Both the position numbers and the translations under genes were made by a program. Shown piece after piece: positions 47,753 through 59,999 of a DNA stretch of 64,000 nucleotides. How positions within the stretch are numbered: position 1 is the stretch's first letter; the number at the start of each line of letters is the position of its first letter. The notes under the pieces were generated by a model, which worked only from the letters and a program-made list of their open reading frames with translations, was not told the origin of the DNA and did no database searches. The stretch is from the NCBI GenBank assembly GCA_018292915.2, contig JACVVK020000191.1:714001-778000 (forward strand), given 5' to 3'. Source of the DNA: Batillaria attramentaria. Its lineage: Eukaryota; Mollusca; Gastropoda; Batillariidae.

Positions 47753-48211
47753 ATACAGTGTGTTTGGTAACTCAGACGCCAACGATTTTCGACGATAACT
47801 TGTTATAGAGCCACTTGTGTAGACCTATTGCAAAGAAAACGTTATTCAGGAAGTCGTGACCTGATACATTTTACAACAGCCAGATCCTTTTCTCCTCGGC
47901 GTAAATGAAACCATCCTACATCGATATTTTCAGGGTTTCTTCCTAAAACCCGACAAGCCCTTTTCAAGGAATGAAACCATTACAAAATAGCACTTTGACG
48001 TTATTCACTGACTTCACTTTTCCCACAGTCTTATGAAGGTTTTAGAAGTACACATCAAATACTGAACAAGCTTATATTTGACATCATTTATGATTTTGTC
48101 ACTTGAGGGTCTCGGCAGGTATATTTTAGGCTAATTTCGATACTTTTTTCCCACCTCACATTTTCGCCCAAATTGTTATTTATACTGAGGTCGTCAGCTA
48201 TTTCGGAGGAG

Positions 48212-48381
48212 GTGGGGGTGGGTGTTTGGGAGTTTAGCGTCCTTTTCCACCACATACGGGTGATATCAAAGACGGGGCAACAATGAAAAAGCAAGCACAA
48301 ATATTGGCTCCAGCCGGGATCGAACTCACGACCCGAGCATTAGAAGTCCAACGCTCTACCATTCGACCACCCCGGCTCCCC
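48212..48381 (-). mobile_element. SINE family A, left member of pair 1
   Basis: Full copy on the minus strand. It is joined by a 70-bp GATGAT-rich spacer to a plus-strand copy at 48453. Confidence 0.8.
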
Positions 48382-48452
48382 TCCATTCTAGTGATATGTA
48401 AAGCTCTGATGATGATGATGATGATGATGATGATGACGATGATCCGTTTGTA

Positions 48453-48510
48453 GGGGGAGCCGGGACAGCCGAATGGCAGAGCGTTGAACTTTCAGTGCTT
48501 GGGTCCAAGC
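48453..48510 (+). mobile_element. SINE family A, right member of pair 1 (head only)
   Basis: GGGGAGCCGGGACAGCCGAA head to GTGCTTGGGTCC, then cut off. It corresponds to the head of 49745-49893. Confidence 0.7.
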
Positions 48511-48793
48511 TAAACATCACACACATTTCACACACAGCCAGCTGACCTTAGCCCACAGCAGAGAGACAGCATCGGGTTGCCAAGTCTGTTGGCGAATACC
48601 AGCAGCGTCCAGGGTAGACACGCGTATCTCCAGCCAGTAACTCGACTAGACCACTCGTCACACGTGACGACCATGCTCGGTCTGATAAGATTGGATGTGG
48701 TGAAACGTGCTGTTCTCTGTTAGATAATCCTACTGAGTCTCGTGTTGTTAGGGTGGGCAGCGAGTCTTTCTCTGACTGTACTAAACTGTACAT

Positions 48794-49006
48794 TTAAAGG
48801 TGCTAATGCTATCATATTCGTGTTTACAGACGGCTCTGAGCTGTTTCCGTGGTATGGTGTAACAACAGTTGCACAATTTGAATGTTCGACCGTTCGCGTA
48901 AATTGGAAAAAACAACAACATTGTGTGGCATTAAGAGTTGTTCTTATCAAGACAGAGTAGTTCGAGTGCACAGGTACACTCACGAGCGAAACTGTTCTAA
49001 AACAAA
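48794..49006 (-). mobile_element. internally deleted copy of the TTAA MITE
   Basis: Reverse complement of 40621-40960 minus about 100 bp between ACTGTTGTTACAC and TACCACG.AAACAGCTCAG. It lies upstream of MFS-2. Confidence 0.6.
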
Positions 49007-49508
49007 AGTGAATTTGAAGTCTTCTGTCCGTGGTGCATCCAAGTTTGTGCTGCAGGGAGCAACAACGCAAAACTAAAACGAAGAAGAACCTGAAAAGGAA
49101 TTAATCTTACTGTTGAAAAGCTGTTCACGCGCTGGTAGATGAGTGCTTCAAGCGCTGATTTACGATCTTGCGGCCATCATCTGTAAACAGTACAGTCCCC
49201 TTTCATTGTCTCGGATTTCCCAGACCTTTAATTTCAGTCGTTGCGGACCTGTCGGGCGACACGGAAAAAGTACAGCGACTTCGTTCGGGATTTCTAACGG
49301 CTGCAGTGTCACGGTAGGATCTTAGGGTTGTCACACCTTTGATTTCAACTCAAGCTGCCACCCAACCGACACACAGTCCAAATCCCCGCCGCCATACAAT
49401 GCTCCAAACAGCCTTTGAGAATGTAGGAATCTGACTCACGCCTTCTGAGTCACATGAATCGAACTACGTTTATGGGTGCGCTTGTGCGGTCGTATAGTCC
49501 ATTTTAGT

Positions 49509-49682
49509 GGGGGTGGGGGTGGGTGTTTGGGGGTTTAACGTCCTTTTCCACCACATAGGGTGATATCAAAGACGGGGCAACGATGAAAAAGCCAGCACAA
49601 GTATTTGGCCCCAGCCGGGATCGAACTCACGACCCGAGCATTAGAAGTCCAACGCTCTACCATTCGACCACCCCGGCTCCCC
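49509..49682 (-). mobile_element. SINE family A, left member of pair 2
   Basis: Full minus-strand copy followed by the same CTCCATTCTAGTGATATGTA spacer as in pair 1. Confidence 0.8.
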
Positions 49683-49744
49683 TCCATTCTAGTGATATGT
49701 AAAGCTCTGATGATGATGATGATGATGACGATGATCCGTTTGTA

Positions 49745-49893
49745 GGGGGAGCCGGGACAGCCGAATGGTAGAGCGTTGAACTTTCAGTGCTTGGGTCGTG
49801 AGTTCGAATCCCGGCTGGGGCCAAACGTTTGTGCTGGCCTTTTTCTCGTTGCCCCGCCTACTAGATATCACCCGTACGCGGTGGAAAAGGAGG
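49745..49893 (+). mobile_element. SINE family A, right member of pair 2
   Basis: Full plus-strand copy: GGGGAGCCGGGACAGCCGAA head, GAGTTCGAATCCCGGCTGGG B box, tail ending GGTGGAAAAGGAGG. Confidence 0.8.
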
Positions 49894-50529
49894 TTTGTCA
49901 GATGACTCGGACTACCACCAGAACATCACAGAACGAACTGTGAGCGTACATATATCTTTCCATGTGCCCTTAACACAAGTTGGACGATATATATATATAC
50001 ATCTAGGTCTTCCGATCGCACGTTCTCCAAACGTTAAGGTCAATGAAATCGTACCAGGTTTAAAGTCAAATGATAACAACGATGCATTGCGAAACTAAAC
50101 GGTCCATGACCTCATGTTTTCCCACAAGTCGGAAGGCAAGTAACGCCGGAAAAGGTGATTGCACTTTTTTGTTTGTTTATAAACTTGAGCATTTTGTTTA
50201 CTGGAATTCTGTAAATTACATTTGGTTGCTTTACCAGAATAAAGAAACAAACAGAAAATAATGAAATAAGCGGAAGAAGAATACAAGAAATAATTTCTCG
50301 GACAAACTATGAACAGCGAAACTGACGACAGTTGGAACTTACGTATCTGCACCAGATACCTATGACAAAAAATTAGAAAGCGCTACGCATGGTGTTTTTT
50401 TGTTGTTGTTATTATTATTATTATTATTGTTGTTGTTTTGTTTTTGTTTGTTTGTTGTTGTTTTTCGGGGGGGGGGGGGGGGGGGGTGTGGAAACAAAGA
50501 TAAGATTTGCCGACAGAACCATAATAACT

Positions 50530-50859
50530 CAACGGACTAATTCCAGCTTAACTAAGCCAACTTATACTTTGGAACAGTTTCCCTCGTGAGTTCGCCTGTG
50601 CCGTCGAAATACTGTATCTTGATGATAAGTACAGCTACTTTGCGCGAACTGTCCAACATTCAAATTCTACGACTTTCGTTACAATACTCGAGCGTTCAGT
50701 GGTCACCGCGTCATCGAGTACGCTTCTGTTGGCTCAGTGCCAGCATTACTGACGCTGTTAGTGTCAAGGTGTCTAAGTAGTGTTATGATAGACACCACGA
50801 CTGAAAGCGGCTCAGAACGACCCGTGAGCATAAAATGGTAGCGGCATTCGTCCCTTTAA
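50530..50859 (+). mobile_element. TTAA MITE copy
   Basis: ACTTTGGAACAGTTTCCCTC, AACATTCAAATTCTACGACT, CAGCATTACTGACGCTG, ending TCCCTTTAA. Intergenic. Confidence 0.65.
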
Positions 50860-50926
50860 ACACTGTCGCTGTTGTTGTCATAGTTAGGAATTGTTGTTTC
50901 TTTATCACGTGTTTGCGTGCTTGCTT

Positions 50927-51397
50927 GCTTGCCCGTCTGTTTAGTGCACAGCCTGTGTCGGCATACCCGGCATTCAAACAGACAAGACATAGAATGAGTC
51001 AGTCGCTGTCAATGACTGTCTGATGTCAAACCTGTGTCGTGTACGTTCCAACAAGTGTCATACCTATCTGACACGTCACCAGCTGCTTGCCCGTCTGTTT
51101 AGTGCACAGCCTGTGTCGGCATACCCGGCATTCAAACAGACAAGACATAGAATGAGTCAGTCGCTGTCAATGACTGTCTGATGTCAAACCTGTGTCGTGT
51201 ACGTTCCAACAAGTGTCATACCTATCTGACACGTCACCAGCTGCTTGCCCGTCTGTTTAGTGCACAGCCTGTGTCGGCATACCCGGCATTCAAACAGACA
51301 AGACATAGAATGAGTCAGTCGCTGTCAATGACTGTCTGATGTCAAACCTGTGTCGTGTACGTTCCAACAAGTGTCATACCTATCTGACACGTCACCA
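50927..51397. repeat. 158-bp satellite, three near-identical copies
   Basis: Units begin GCCCGTCTGTTTAGTGCACA at 50931, 51089 and 51247, and end GTCATACCTATCTGACACGT. Copies look identical apart from their edges. Intergenic, upstream of MFS-2. Confidence 0.9.
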
Positions 51398-51841
51398 ACA
51401 ATGTCAGTCAAAGATGCCAGTGGCATCGCTACAGACGTCTGTTTCAAGTAGTGCTCTAGTACTCCCTACTGGGGCTGGGGTTATTTGGGACAGAGAGTCG
51501 CACGCGAGAGCACTTTGAGGGAGATAACATAGCGTCGTGTGAAGCGGGGTACAACACACATAATCCACACATTTCGTTATCGACCGTACCTCGCATGGAA
51601 GGATATTGTCCTAGCATAAGTCACACTTTAAGGACTTTTGCACTATATGTTCTGTCCATCGGAAATACTGAGAAACAACAACACACACGATGGGTGTAAG
51701 AGTACTGAGTAAGTGGTCCATTTTGTTTCGTCGATATAACCGACGTGCTCAATCATCCCAGTAATAGAAAGACAGCTCCTCGCTGATTTATTTTTATTTT
51801 TGGAATTTCGGTTCCTATGGCAGCATAAATTCTAATCCTGA

Positions 51842-51855
51842 GACCCCCCCCCCCG

Positions 51856-51911
<56 letters not shown>

Positions 51912-51922
51912 TGAGTAACTGA

Positions 51923-52002
<80 letters not shown>

Positions 52003-52068
52003 CACCATCACCACCACCACCAACAACAACAACAGCATCAACAACAACAACAACATCAACAACAATAT

Positions 52069-52131
<63 letters not shown>

Positions 52132-52150
52132 TAATAAAAATAATAATAAT
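51842..52150. repeat. compound (CA)n/(CT)n/(CA)n/(CAACAT)n repeat
   Basis: Some 300 bases of CA, CT, CA, then CAC/CAA/CAT triplets and ATA, leading into a diverged SINE. Downstream of MRH-A. Confidence 0.95.
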
Positions 52151-52335
52151 AATTGCATTAGTGTAGGTGCTGTATCCCAAATATTTGACTCAAAGCGGCG
52201 CGAGCTAAACCCAGTACGCACACTCACGTGAATCACACGCATTTTCTCAGATACTTTTCTCATGAAACCATAACAATCACTTGTTGTGAAGGGCGGCCAG
52301 CTCAACAATTTAAGTTCATTTAACAATCATTTTGC
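52130..52335 (-). mobile_element. SINE family B, diverged body
   Basis: (ATA)n, TTGACTCAAAGCGGCGCGAG, CACTCACGTGAATCACACGC, TTGTGAAGGGCGGCCAGCTC. Older copy, 0.2 kb downstream of the MRH-A stop. Confidence 0.6.
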
Positions 52336-52526
52336 GATATCTTTTCGGGTCAGAATTTTGTAAACTGCCCTTTGTGTGCATGGGTTAAAAAGCTCATTCG
52401 ACGTTTTTCCTTATATCGTGTGTTTTAGTTCCATGTCACCGAAACGACGGTCTACGACACGTTGTCTGGTGGACGTCTGCCCTGTTGTAGGTCGGGTCCA
52501 TTCCATCGTCACGCATAAGAACAGAG

Positions 52527-54737
<2,211 letters not shown>

Positions 54738-54778
54738 ACTCGCTTTCTCAAGACACTGTCGGTCGGCTTGTGCGCTTG

Positions 54779-54786
54779 TATTATAA
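54779..54786 (-). promoter_or_regulatory. possible TATA-like box of MRH-A
   Basis: TTATAATA on the minus strand, about 45 bases upstream of the ATG, which would give a 5' leader of some 15-20 bases. MRH-B has a TAAATA at about the same distance (59087-59092). Position is suggestive only. Confidence 0.25.
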
Positions 54787-54994
54787 CTGAGGTGTTCTGA
54801 AAGCTTGGATTACAACGTTCAACTGTATGTGGCTTCTGTCACTGTGAAGCATTACGTAGCATTGACCTTACTCCTTTGTCCTTAGCAGTTGTTCTGCCTT
54901 ATCTCTACAGGATCTGTATTTACAGTTCGACAACAGCTGTGTTTATCTGTCTGGATAAGCAAACCTAGTTCGTTAAGATGCGCCGTTCAAGTGT

Positions 54995-55455
54995 GCATTT
55001 TGTATTGTCTAGTTGTATTGTGAAGGTATGGATATTGTATTGTCTAGTTGTATTGTGAAGGTGTGGATATTGTATTGTCTAGTTGTATTGTGAAGGTGTG
55101 GATATTGTATTGTCTAGTTGTATTGTGAAGGTGTGGATATTGTATTGTCTAGTTGTATTGTGAAGGTGTGGATTTTGTATGGTCTAGTTGTGTTGTGAAG
55201 GTGTGGATTTTGTATGGTCTAGTTGTATTGTGAAGGTGTGGATTTTGTATTGTCTAGTTGTACTGTGAAGGTGTGGATTTTGTATGGTCTAGTTGTGTTG
55301 TGAAGGTGTGGATATTGTATTGTCTAGTTGTATTGTGAAGGTGTGGATTTTGTATGGTCTAGTTGTGTTGTGAAGGTGTGGATTTTGTATTGTCTAGTTG
55401 TATTGTGAAGGTGTGGATTTTGTATGGTCTAGTTGTGTTGTGAAGGTGTGGAGAC
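54995..55455. repeat. 35-bp minisatellite between MRH-B and MRH-A
   Basis: About 13 copies of TGTATTGTCTAGTTGTATTG followed by TGAAGGTGTGGAT(A/T)T, with T/G variants forming subtypes. It lies 260-720 bp upstream of the MRH-A ATG. Confidence 0.9.
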
Positions 55456-55818
55456 ACTCTGGCCGCTGTTAGTATCCTTACACGTAGGGAAATCTCCATG
55501 GCATCAATGTGATTTTCAATAGCAGCACAAAAAGAAACACACGTTATAACATTTTTATTGCACATCAGTTTACTCAAACTAATGATATTGTTAATCAGGA
55601 TGGTAGCATGGCGGCAACAAATATTAACAGTGAAGAACATTGTTGATAAAATCAAGTGGTTCGCACTCAAAGCTGCCAAATCAATTTCAGATGAACAGAT
55701 TATTGATTAATGTCATATTTTGCTTCCTTTCGTCAAGTTCCACATAGACTGCCCGCTCAGTTGTCTTCCTTATAATGATATACACCACGTGGTACCGTCC
55801 TTCTGTCGTGGCGGAGAC

Positions 55819-55860
55819 TTACGGCCTGACGCAGGCATATTTGGACGTTAGTGACATGGA
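55819..55860 (-). CDS. MRH-B exon 5 (stop exon)
   Basis: 42 nt encoding SMSLTSKYACVRP and TAA. The TAA overlaps a donor-like GTAAGT, so a longer alternative transcript is formally possible. The stop position agrees with MRH-A and MRH-C. Confidence 0.78.
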   Translation of the reverse strand, partial: SMSLTSKYACVRP

Positions 55861-57486
55861 CTGAAACAGGAAAAGGCGCATGTCGAAGAAGTATGCTATA
55901 ATTTTTTTTTTTAATCGTCAACGTGAATTACGAAGAACAGCGACTGACTAAAACAATCAAATGGAAAACAAGAGTGAAAATGGAAATCGGCTACAGCTGT
56001 GAAATAAACTTGATGAGTGCATGCCCACCGGCACCGCTAATGGCGGAACACGGGTGGGTGGGGGTTTCTGGGTTTAACGTCCTTTTCCACCAAATATGCG
56101 TGATATCAAGAATGGGGCAACCAGGAAAAAGCCAGCACAAATATTTGGCTCCCAGCCGGGATTCGAATTCACGACCCGAACATTGAAAGTCCAAGGTTTT
56201 ACCGTGACCATTCGGCTATCCCGGCTCCCCCACCAGTGGAAGAGGATCGACTTTAAGTATCCGAAGTCACAGGAGAAACCAAACCAGAATAATGAACAGT
56301 AAGCATGCTGCATGACCACTGTGTGCCAGTGGACAAGGACGTGATGAACGTTACCAACAGGCTTCAAACGGAAACAGAAACAGAGACAGAATGGATGGCT
56401 GCTTAGAGGTTCAAACGGGCTCATTTCATCTTTGCTAAGTCAGCGTTTGTTTTGAAACAGTTCCGCTCGTTAGTTTGCCTTTGTGCGAGCGGACGAACAT
56501 TCAAAGTTCAACGACTGTTGTTACACTACTGGAGCGCTCAGTGTGGTCGCCGCGTCATCGAGTACGTTTCTGTTGGCTCAGTGCCAGCATTACAAACGCT
56601 GTCACCGTGCATTTGTTTAAGTGATGTGATGATAGATACCACGAAAACAGCTCGGAAAGATCTGTGAGCATAAAAAATGGTATTATTCGTAATTTTAACG
56701 TCTTCTGTCCATGCACCGCCGGGATGATTTCAAAGACAGGAGCACTGAAAAGGCCTGTACAAATTTTGGCTCTGTCAGGAATCGAACCCTTGACCTTCCG
56801 ATCTTGAATACTATGCTCAGCCGGTTTAGCCACTCGACTTCCGCAAAGAAATGAGAGGGAGATGAGAGAGGTGGTGATGGTCATGAGTACAAAGGACAAA
56901 CTGACGTATATAAATGCTGTCATCTCTCCATAGACGCCAATGTCCGCCTCCGTATCGTGACCACAGAGCAGCGTCACCACCGTTGTCCTGAAACATTCAC
57001 AACAATACAATCATCTTGAGTTCTTGACATCCATAGGGTCAGCTGAATGACGTCATTGTCTTCACGTGCGGACAAAACACGTTTTATCCAATAAAGTTGT
57101 TGCTGCTGTTGTTAGTTTTCAAGTTTAAATTTAAGACACTTTCAAAAGTTGTCCCGTTTTTGTTGTTCTTGCAATTTTTGTTGTTTTGTTTGTTTGTTTT
57201 TGGGTGGGGTGTTTTTGTTTTGGAACAGGATTTTGGTGCCTTATCCATAAAGAGAACACTGCCACTCTTCACTACTCAGTATGTGTTTGTTTGTTTGTTT
57301 GTTTGTTTGTTTGTTTTTAATTGAAAGCGAATTCTTAGTTTTCGACAATTGATGACAAGTTCATCTTTTCATGCACCTGCTTTAAACAGCAACTGACACT
57401 CAGGTAACGTGTAGGATTGTAACCAGCTTTGACATTCTTCCTTAATCTCAAATCAATGTCCATTCACAGAGAGAGAGAGAGTGTGT

Positions 57487-57564
<78 letters not shown>

Positions 57565-59042
57565 ATACCTGTTGACACCACTAGGATCTGGGTGTGTGTA
57601 CTGAAGAGTGAAGTCCCCTCGGGCTGTGGTAACAAACATGGCTGTGTCCTGTGTCCCGATGTTCTTAGTGTAGTTCAGACCCAAAGTGTTTTGACAGGCC
57701 TGCACAGATTTTCTAAAACAGTGTTTTATGAATGAAGTATGAAAGTGAGTTGATCTTTTTCATGGACAATCACTGTGTTGTCAACCAATTGACCAACCAG
57801 TCTTCTTTTTCTAAACTGTCAAAGTTGATAGCATACGCAACTCATTTGTGGGATTCCCTGGTGAACACGATGAAGGCGGTGAAATTGAAAGCCAGCTTGT
57901 TTAACGTATCACCTGTTGGTGTGGAGAAGCGTGTAGAAGTATAAGAGTTACCTAGAAGTTACGTACACCACCGACCCGTACCACCATGTAACAACAGCCT
58001 TCACAGACTTTAACTGCAGACGACACACCATGTAACAAGAGCCTTCTTCTTCACCACAAGCTACTTATTCATCATCACATCCACCACAGCCCTGTCAGTG
58101 CTTCACATCGTCTTTGTACTCAGCCATGGAGTCCATGTCTCCGCAGAAGGATTTCACTGTGTGGGACCAGTAGGTTTTCGGTCCTTTCATCTTATGATGC
58201 TCAGTAACAGCCTGTTCATTTTATCGAGTGCCAGAAACGACTGACCGCCACATTAGTACAGTTGTCTCCCTCAGTGAAGCTGGTACACGGGTTCCAGGAA
58301 TAACTGGCGGCAAAATGGGTGTCGGGAACGTCTTTGAATCTAGACATAAAAGACAATGCCAAAATTGTATATCCAGATGGAATGTGAAGCTTTGGCAATG
58401 CTGTAGTAGCGGTTATTATCGTTGTTGTTTTTGTTTTTGTTTTTGTTCTGTTTTGTTTTGTTTTCAAATTCTGAATTCTGTATGCTGGTCATGCACAGCA
58501 GAATTTTTTCTCCTCTAACATTGCATTCCAATATTTCAATCTAAACATCATTTTAACAACGCATCTCCGCCTTAAAGTCTCAATACGTTTGTCAGCCATA
58601 CAACAACGCTGTGGAAAACTTTTTATTAAATGCGCTTAATCTGTACATCAGAATCAGTCACTGGGGACACAGTACAGCATCTGACACCATTGTGGTGACT
58701 GGTTGGTGTATATGTTGTTCTACGTAGACAGTAGACCAACAGACAGTGCTGACTGTTGGCTATTTCGTTACGAACATAGAAACTTTAACTCTACCTCAAG
58801 GAAAAAGGATTCGCAGTGAGTAACTTCTGACAATAGTACATTAATTGCTTCACATGGAATTCTGTCTCATGGAAACCCAACCTTGCTGTGCCCTTGGCCG
58901 CTAAAGGGCTGAGGTCAATTGTTCCGTTGGACGTCCGACACGAGCAAGGTCCTGTCTTCACACAGTGCAGTCCCTCACTCACCGTTACTAAAGCTGTCAA
59001 CCACAGCAGCAGTAACAGTAACATGCAAGTCCTGACTGCCAT
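55819..59042 (-). CDS. MRH-B gene model (complete): secreted MRH-domain protein, 169 aa
   Basis: Five exons: 58882-59042, 58246-58339, 57569-57699, 56906-56987 and 55819-55860 (510 nt with TAA). Residues 1-24 form a signal peptide (MAVRTCMLLLLLLWLTALVT, then VSEG). The mature part is a single MRH domain with eight cysteines placed as in MRH-A. The Gln (ACQ), Arg (split codon at exon 3/4), Glu (YGEM) and Tyr (AFIY) of the mannose-6-phosphate site are all present. N-glycosylation sequons include NGT and NCT. Exon lengths are 161, 94, 131, 82 and 42 against 155, 94, 131, 85 and 42 in MRH-A, with identical phases, so the genes arose by tandem duplication. It lies 1.08 kb upstream (in transcription order) of MRH-A and only 369 bases after MRH-C. 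Function beyond a likely luminal or secreted glycan-binding role cannot be read. Confidence 0.82.
56053..56229 (-). mobile_element. SINE family A, full copy
   Basis: Tail GTTTAACGTCCTTTTCCACC, B box GGGATTCGAATTCACGACCC, head ATCCCGGCTCCCC. Lies in intron 4 of MRH-B. Confidence 0.8.
56410..56690 (+). mobile_element. TTAA MITE copy, decayed right end
   Basis: TCAAACGGGCTCATTTCATC, TTTGAAACAGTTCCGCTCGT, CGACTGTTGTTACACTACTG, GATACCACGAAAACAGCTCG. Intron 4 of MRH-B. Confidence 0.65.
56690..56850 (-). mobile_element. diverged tRNA-headed SINE
   Basis: TTTTAACGTCTTCTGTCCAT, TCAAAGACAGGAGCACTGAA, GGAATCGAACCCTTGAC (B box) and TTTAGCCACTCGACTTCCGC (head). Related to family A body but with a different head. 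Intron 4 of MRH-B. Confidence 0.6.
56906..56987 (-). CDS. MRH-B exon 4
   Basis: 82 nt encoding TTVVTLLCGHDTEADIGVYG and EMTAFIY. Donor GTCAGT. One codon shorter than MRH-A in the variable loop after the cysteine. Confidence 0.85.
57469..57563. repeat. (GA)n(GT)n microsatellite at the MRH-B exon 3 donor
   Basis: 95 bases. On the minus strand the donor GTATGC is followed directly by the CA run. Confidence 0.95.
57569..57699 (-). CDS. MRH-B exon 3
   Basis: 131 nt encoding [20 protein letters not shown] and [20 protein letters not shown]. Its donor GTATGC is followed at once by a 90-bp (CA)n repeat on the minus strand. Confidence 0.87.
58246..58339 (-). CDS. MRH-B exon 2
   Basis: 94 nt. Encodes FKDVPDTHFAASYSWNPCTS and FTEGDNCTNVA. 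Acceptor TGTCTAG, donor GTCAGT. Nearly identical to MRH-A exon 2. Confidence 0.87.
58882..59042 (-). CDS. MRH-B exon 1
   Basis: 161 nt from ATG: signal peptide and GLHCVKTGPCSCRTSNGTID, then LSPLAAKGTA. Donor AAG|GTTGGG, phase 2, chosen to match MRH-A. Confidence 0.83.
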
Positions 59043-59086
59043 TCTTTAAACTCTCGCTACTCTCTAGTGTGTCTTTCGTCTGAGTA

Positions 59087-59090
<4 letters not shown>

Positions 59091-59132
<42 letters not shown>
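59091..59132. repeat. (GT)n microsatellite upstream of MRH-B
   Basis: 42 bases, 50 bases upstream of the MRH-B ATG, in the 369-bp gap to MRH-C. Confidence 0.95.
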
Positions 59133-59134
<2 letters not shown>

Positions 59135-59410
59135 CATGGATATGTGTGGTGTGTCGTGCCATAAGCATGCCTGCTTGTTCTTATCTTGCAACATGGAATT
59201 GCAGGTGAGGTCAGGACAGGTGGAACACAAGCACAAGGACAAACCATGAATGCAACAAATGACAGGCAATCGTACTTGAAAATGGGGCAATTACTCGTAA
59301 GGTATATATATATACCGTACAAGGTTTTCTTCTCTTTGTTTATTGTATTTCATACAGTCCCTCAAATCGATTTGTAACTCCGCGCGGCTTTTAACGATGA
59401 ATGGAACGAT

Positions 59411-59464
59411 TTACTGGTCGATACGTGATTTCACACAAGCGTATTTGGAGGTCAGGGTCATGGA
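59411..59464 (-). CDS. MRH-C exon 5 (stop exon)
   Basis: 54 nt after TTGCAG, ending TAA at 59413-59411. Encodes SMTLTSKYACVKSRIDQ. Confidence 0.8.
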   Translation of the reverse strand, partial: SMTLTSKYACVKSRIDQ

Positions 59465-59917
59465 CTGCAACAAATGAAATTATTTCTAGTGGCATTTCAA
59501 CACAATGTTATGGCTGTGAAATGTGTAAGTAATACTAATAGGTTGACCCATACAGACAGGGCCGCATTCCACGCTTCCTGTCATAAATATCCCGGCGTTA
59601 ACCAGGCCCGGGAACTACGGCACGTGCGGTGCCGGCCAGTAATCTTCCACATCATAAGACGTGTCATACCAAGGGAAGCACCCCCAAAGTCGCACCTGTG
59701 AAGTGGGTGAATCTCGGCTGTGTGGCAACAGCCTCCCCATTGGGCCCATAGCACACCCGCTTTGGGTAGGAGCCGACCTAGGTAGGAAAAATCCCGCTTG
59801 CCTCGGCTGGGACTCGAACCCGGGTCTCCCGGTCCATCGGTCCATGATCCGAAGTGCTAACCACTCCACTACGGGGGCCGGTTTTTCTCTTTTTTTTCTT
59901 CTTCTTTTAATAGAACG

Positions 59918-59999
<82 letters not shown>

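Larger units (their letters stand above)
47406..52526. other. intergenic region between MRH-A and MFS-2
   Basis: Holds the duplicated SINE pairs, two TTAA MITEs, the 158-bp satellite and a compound microsatellite. It should include the MFS-2 promoter (47.4-47.8 kb). No further exon is recognised; 51400-51840 is featureless. Confidence 0.5.

Noticed and set aside
50927..51397. CRISPR-like array
   Set aside because: The units are adjacent 158-bp copies without unique spacers, in a eukaryotic setting. The 35-bp and 27-bp arrays also lack spacers.
57732..57944. Plus-strand 70-codon frame in MRH-B intron 2
   Set aside because: Reads plausibly in part but has no motif and lies antisense in an intron between well-supported exons.
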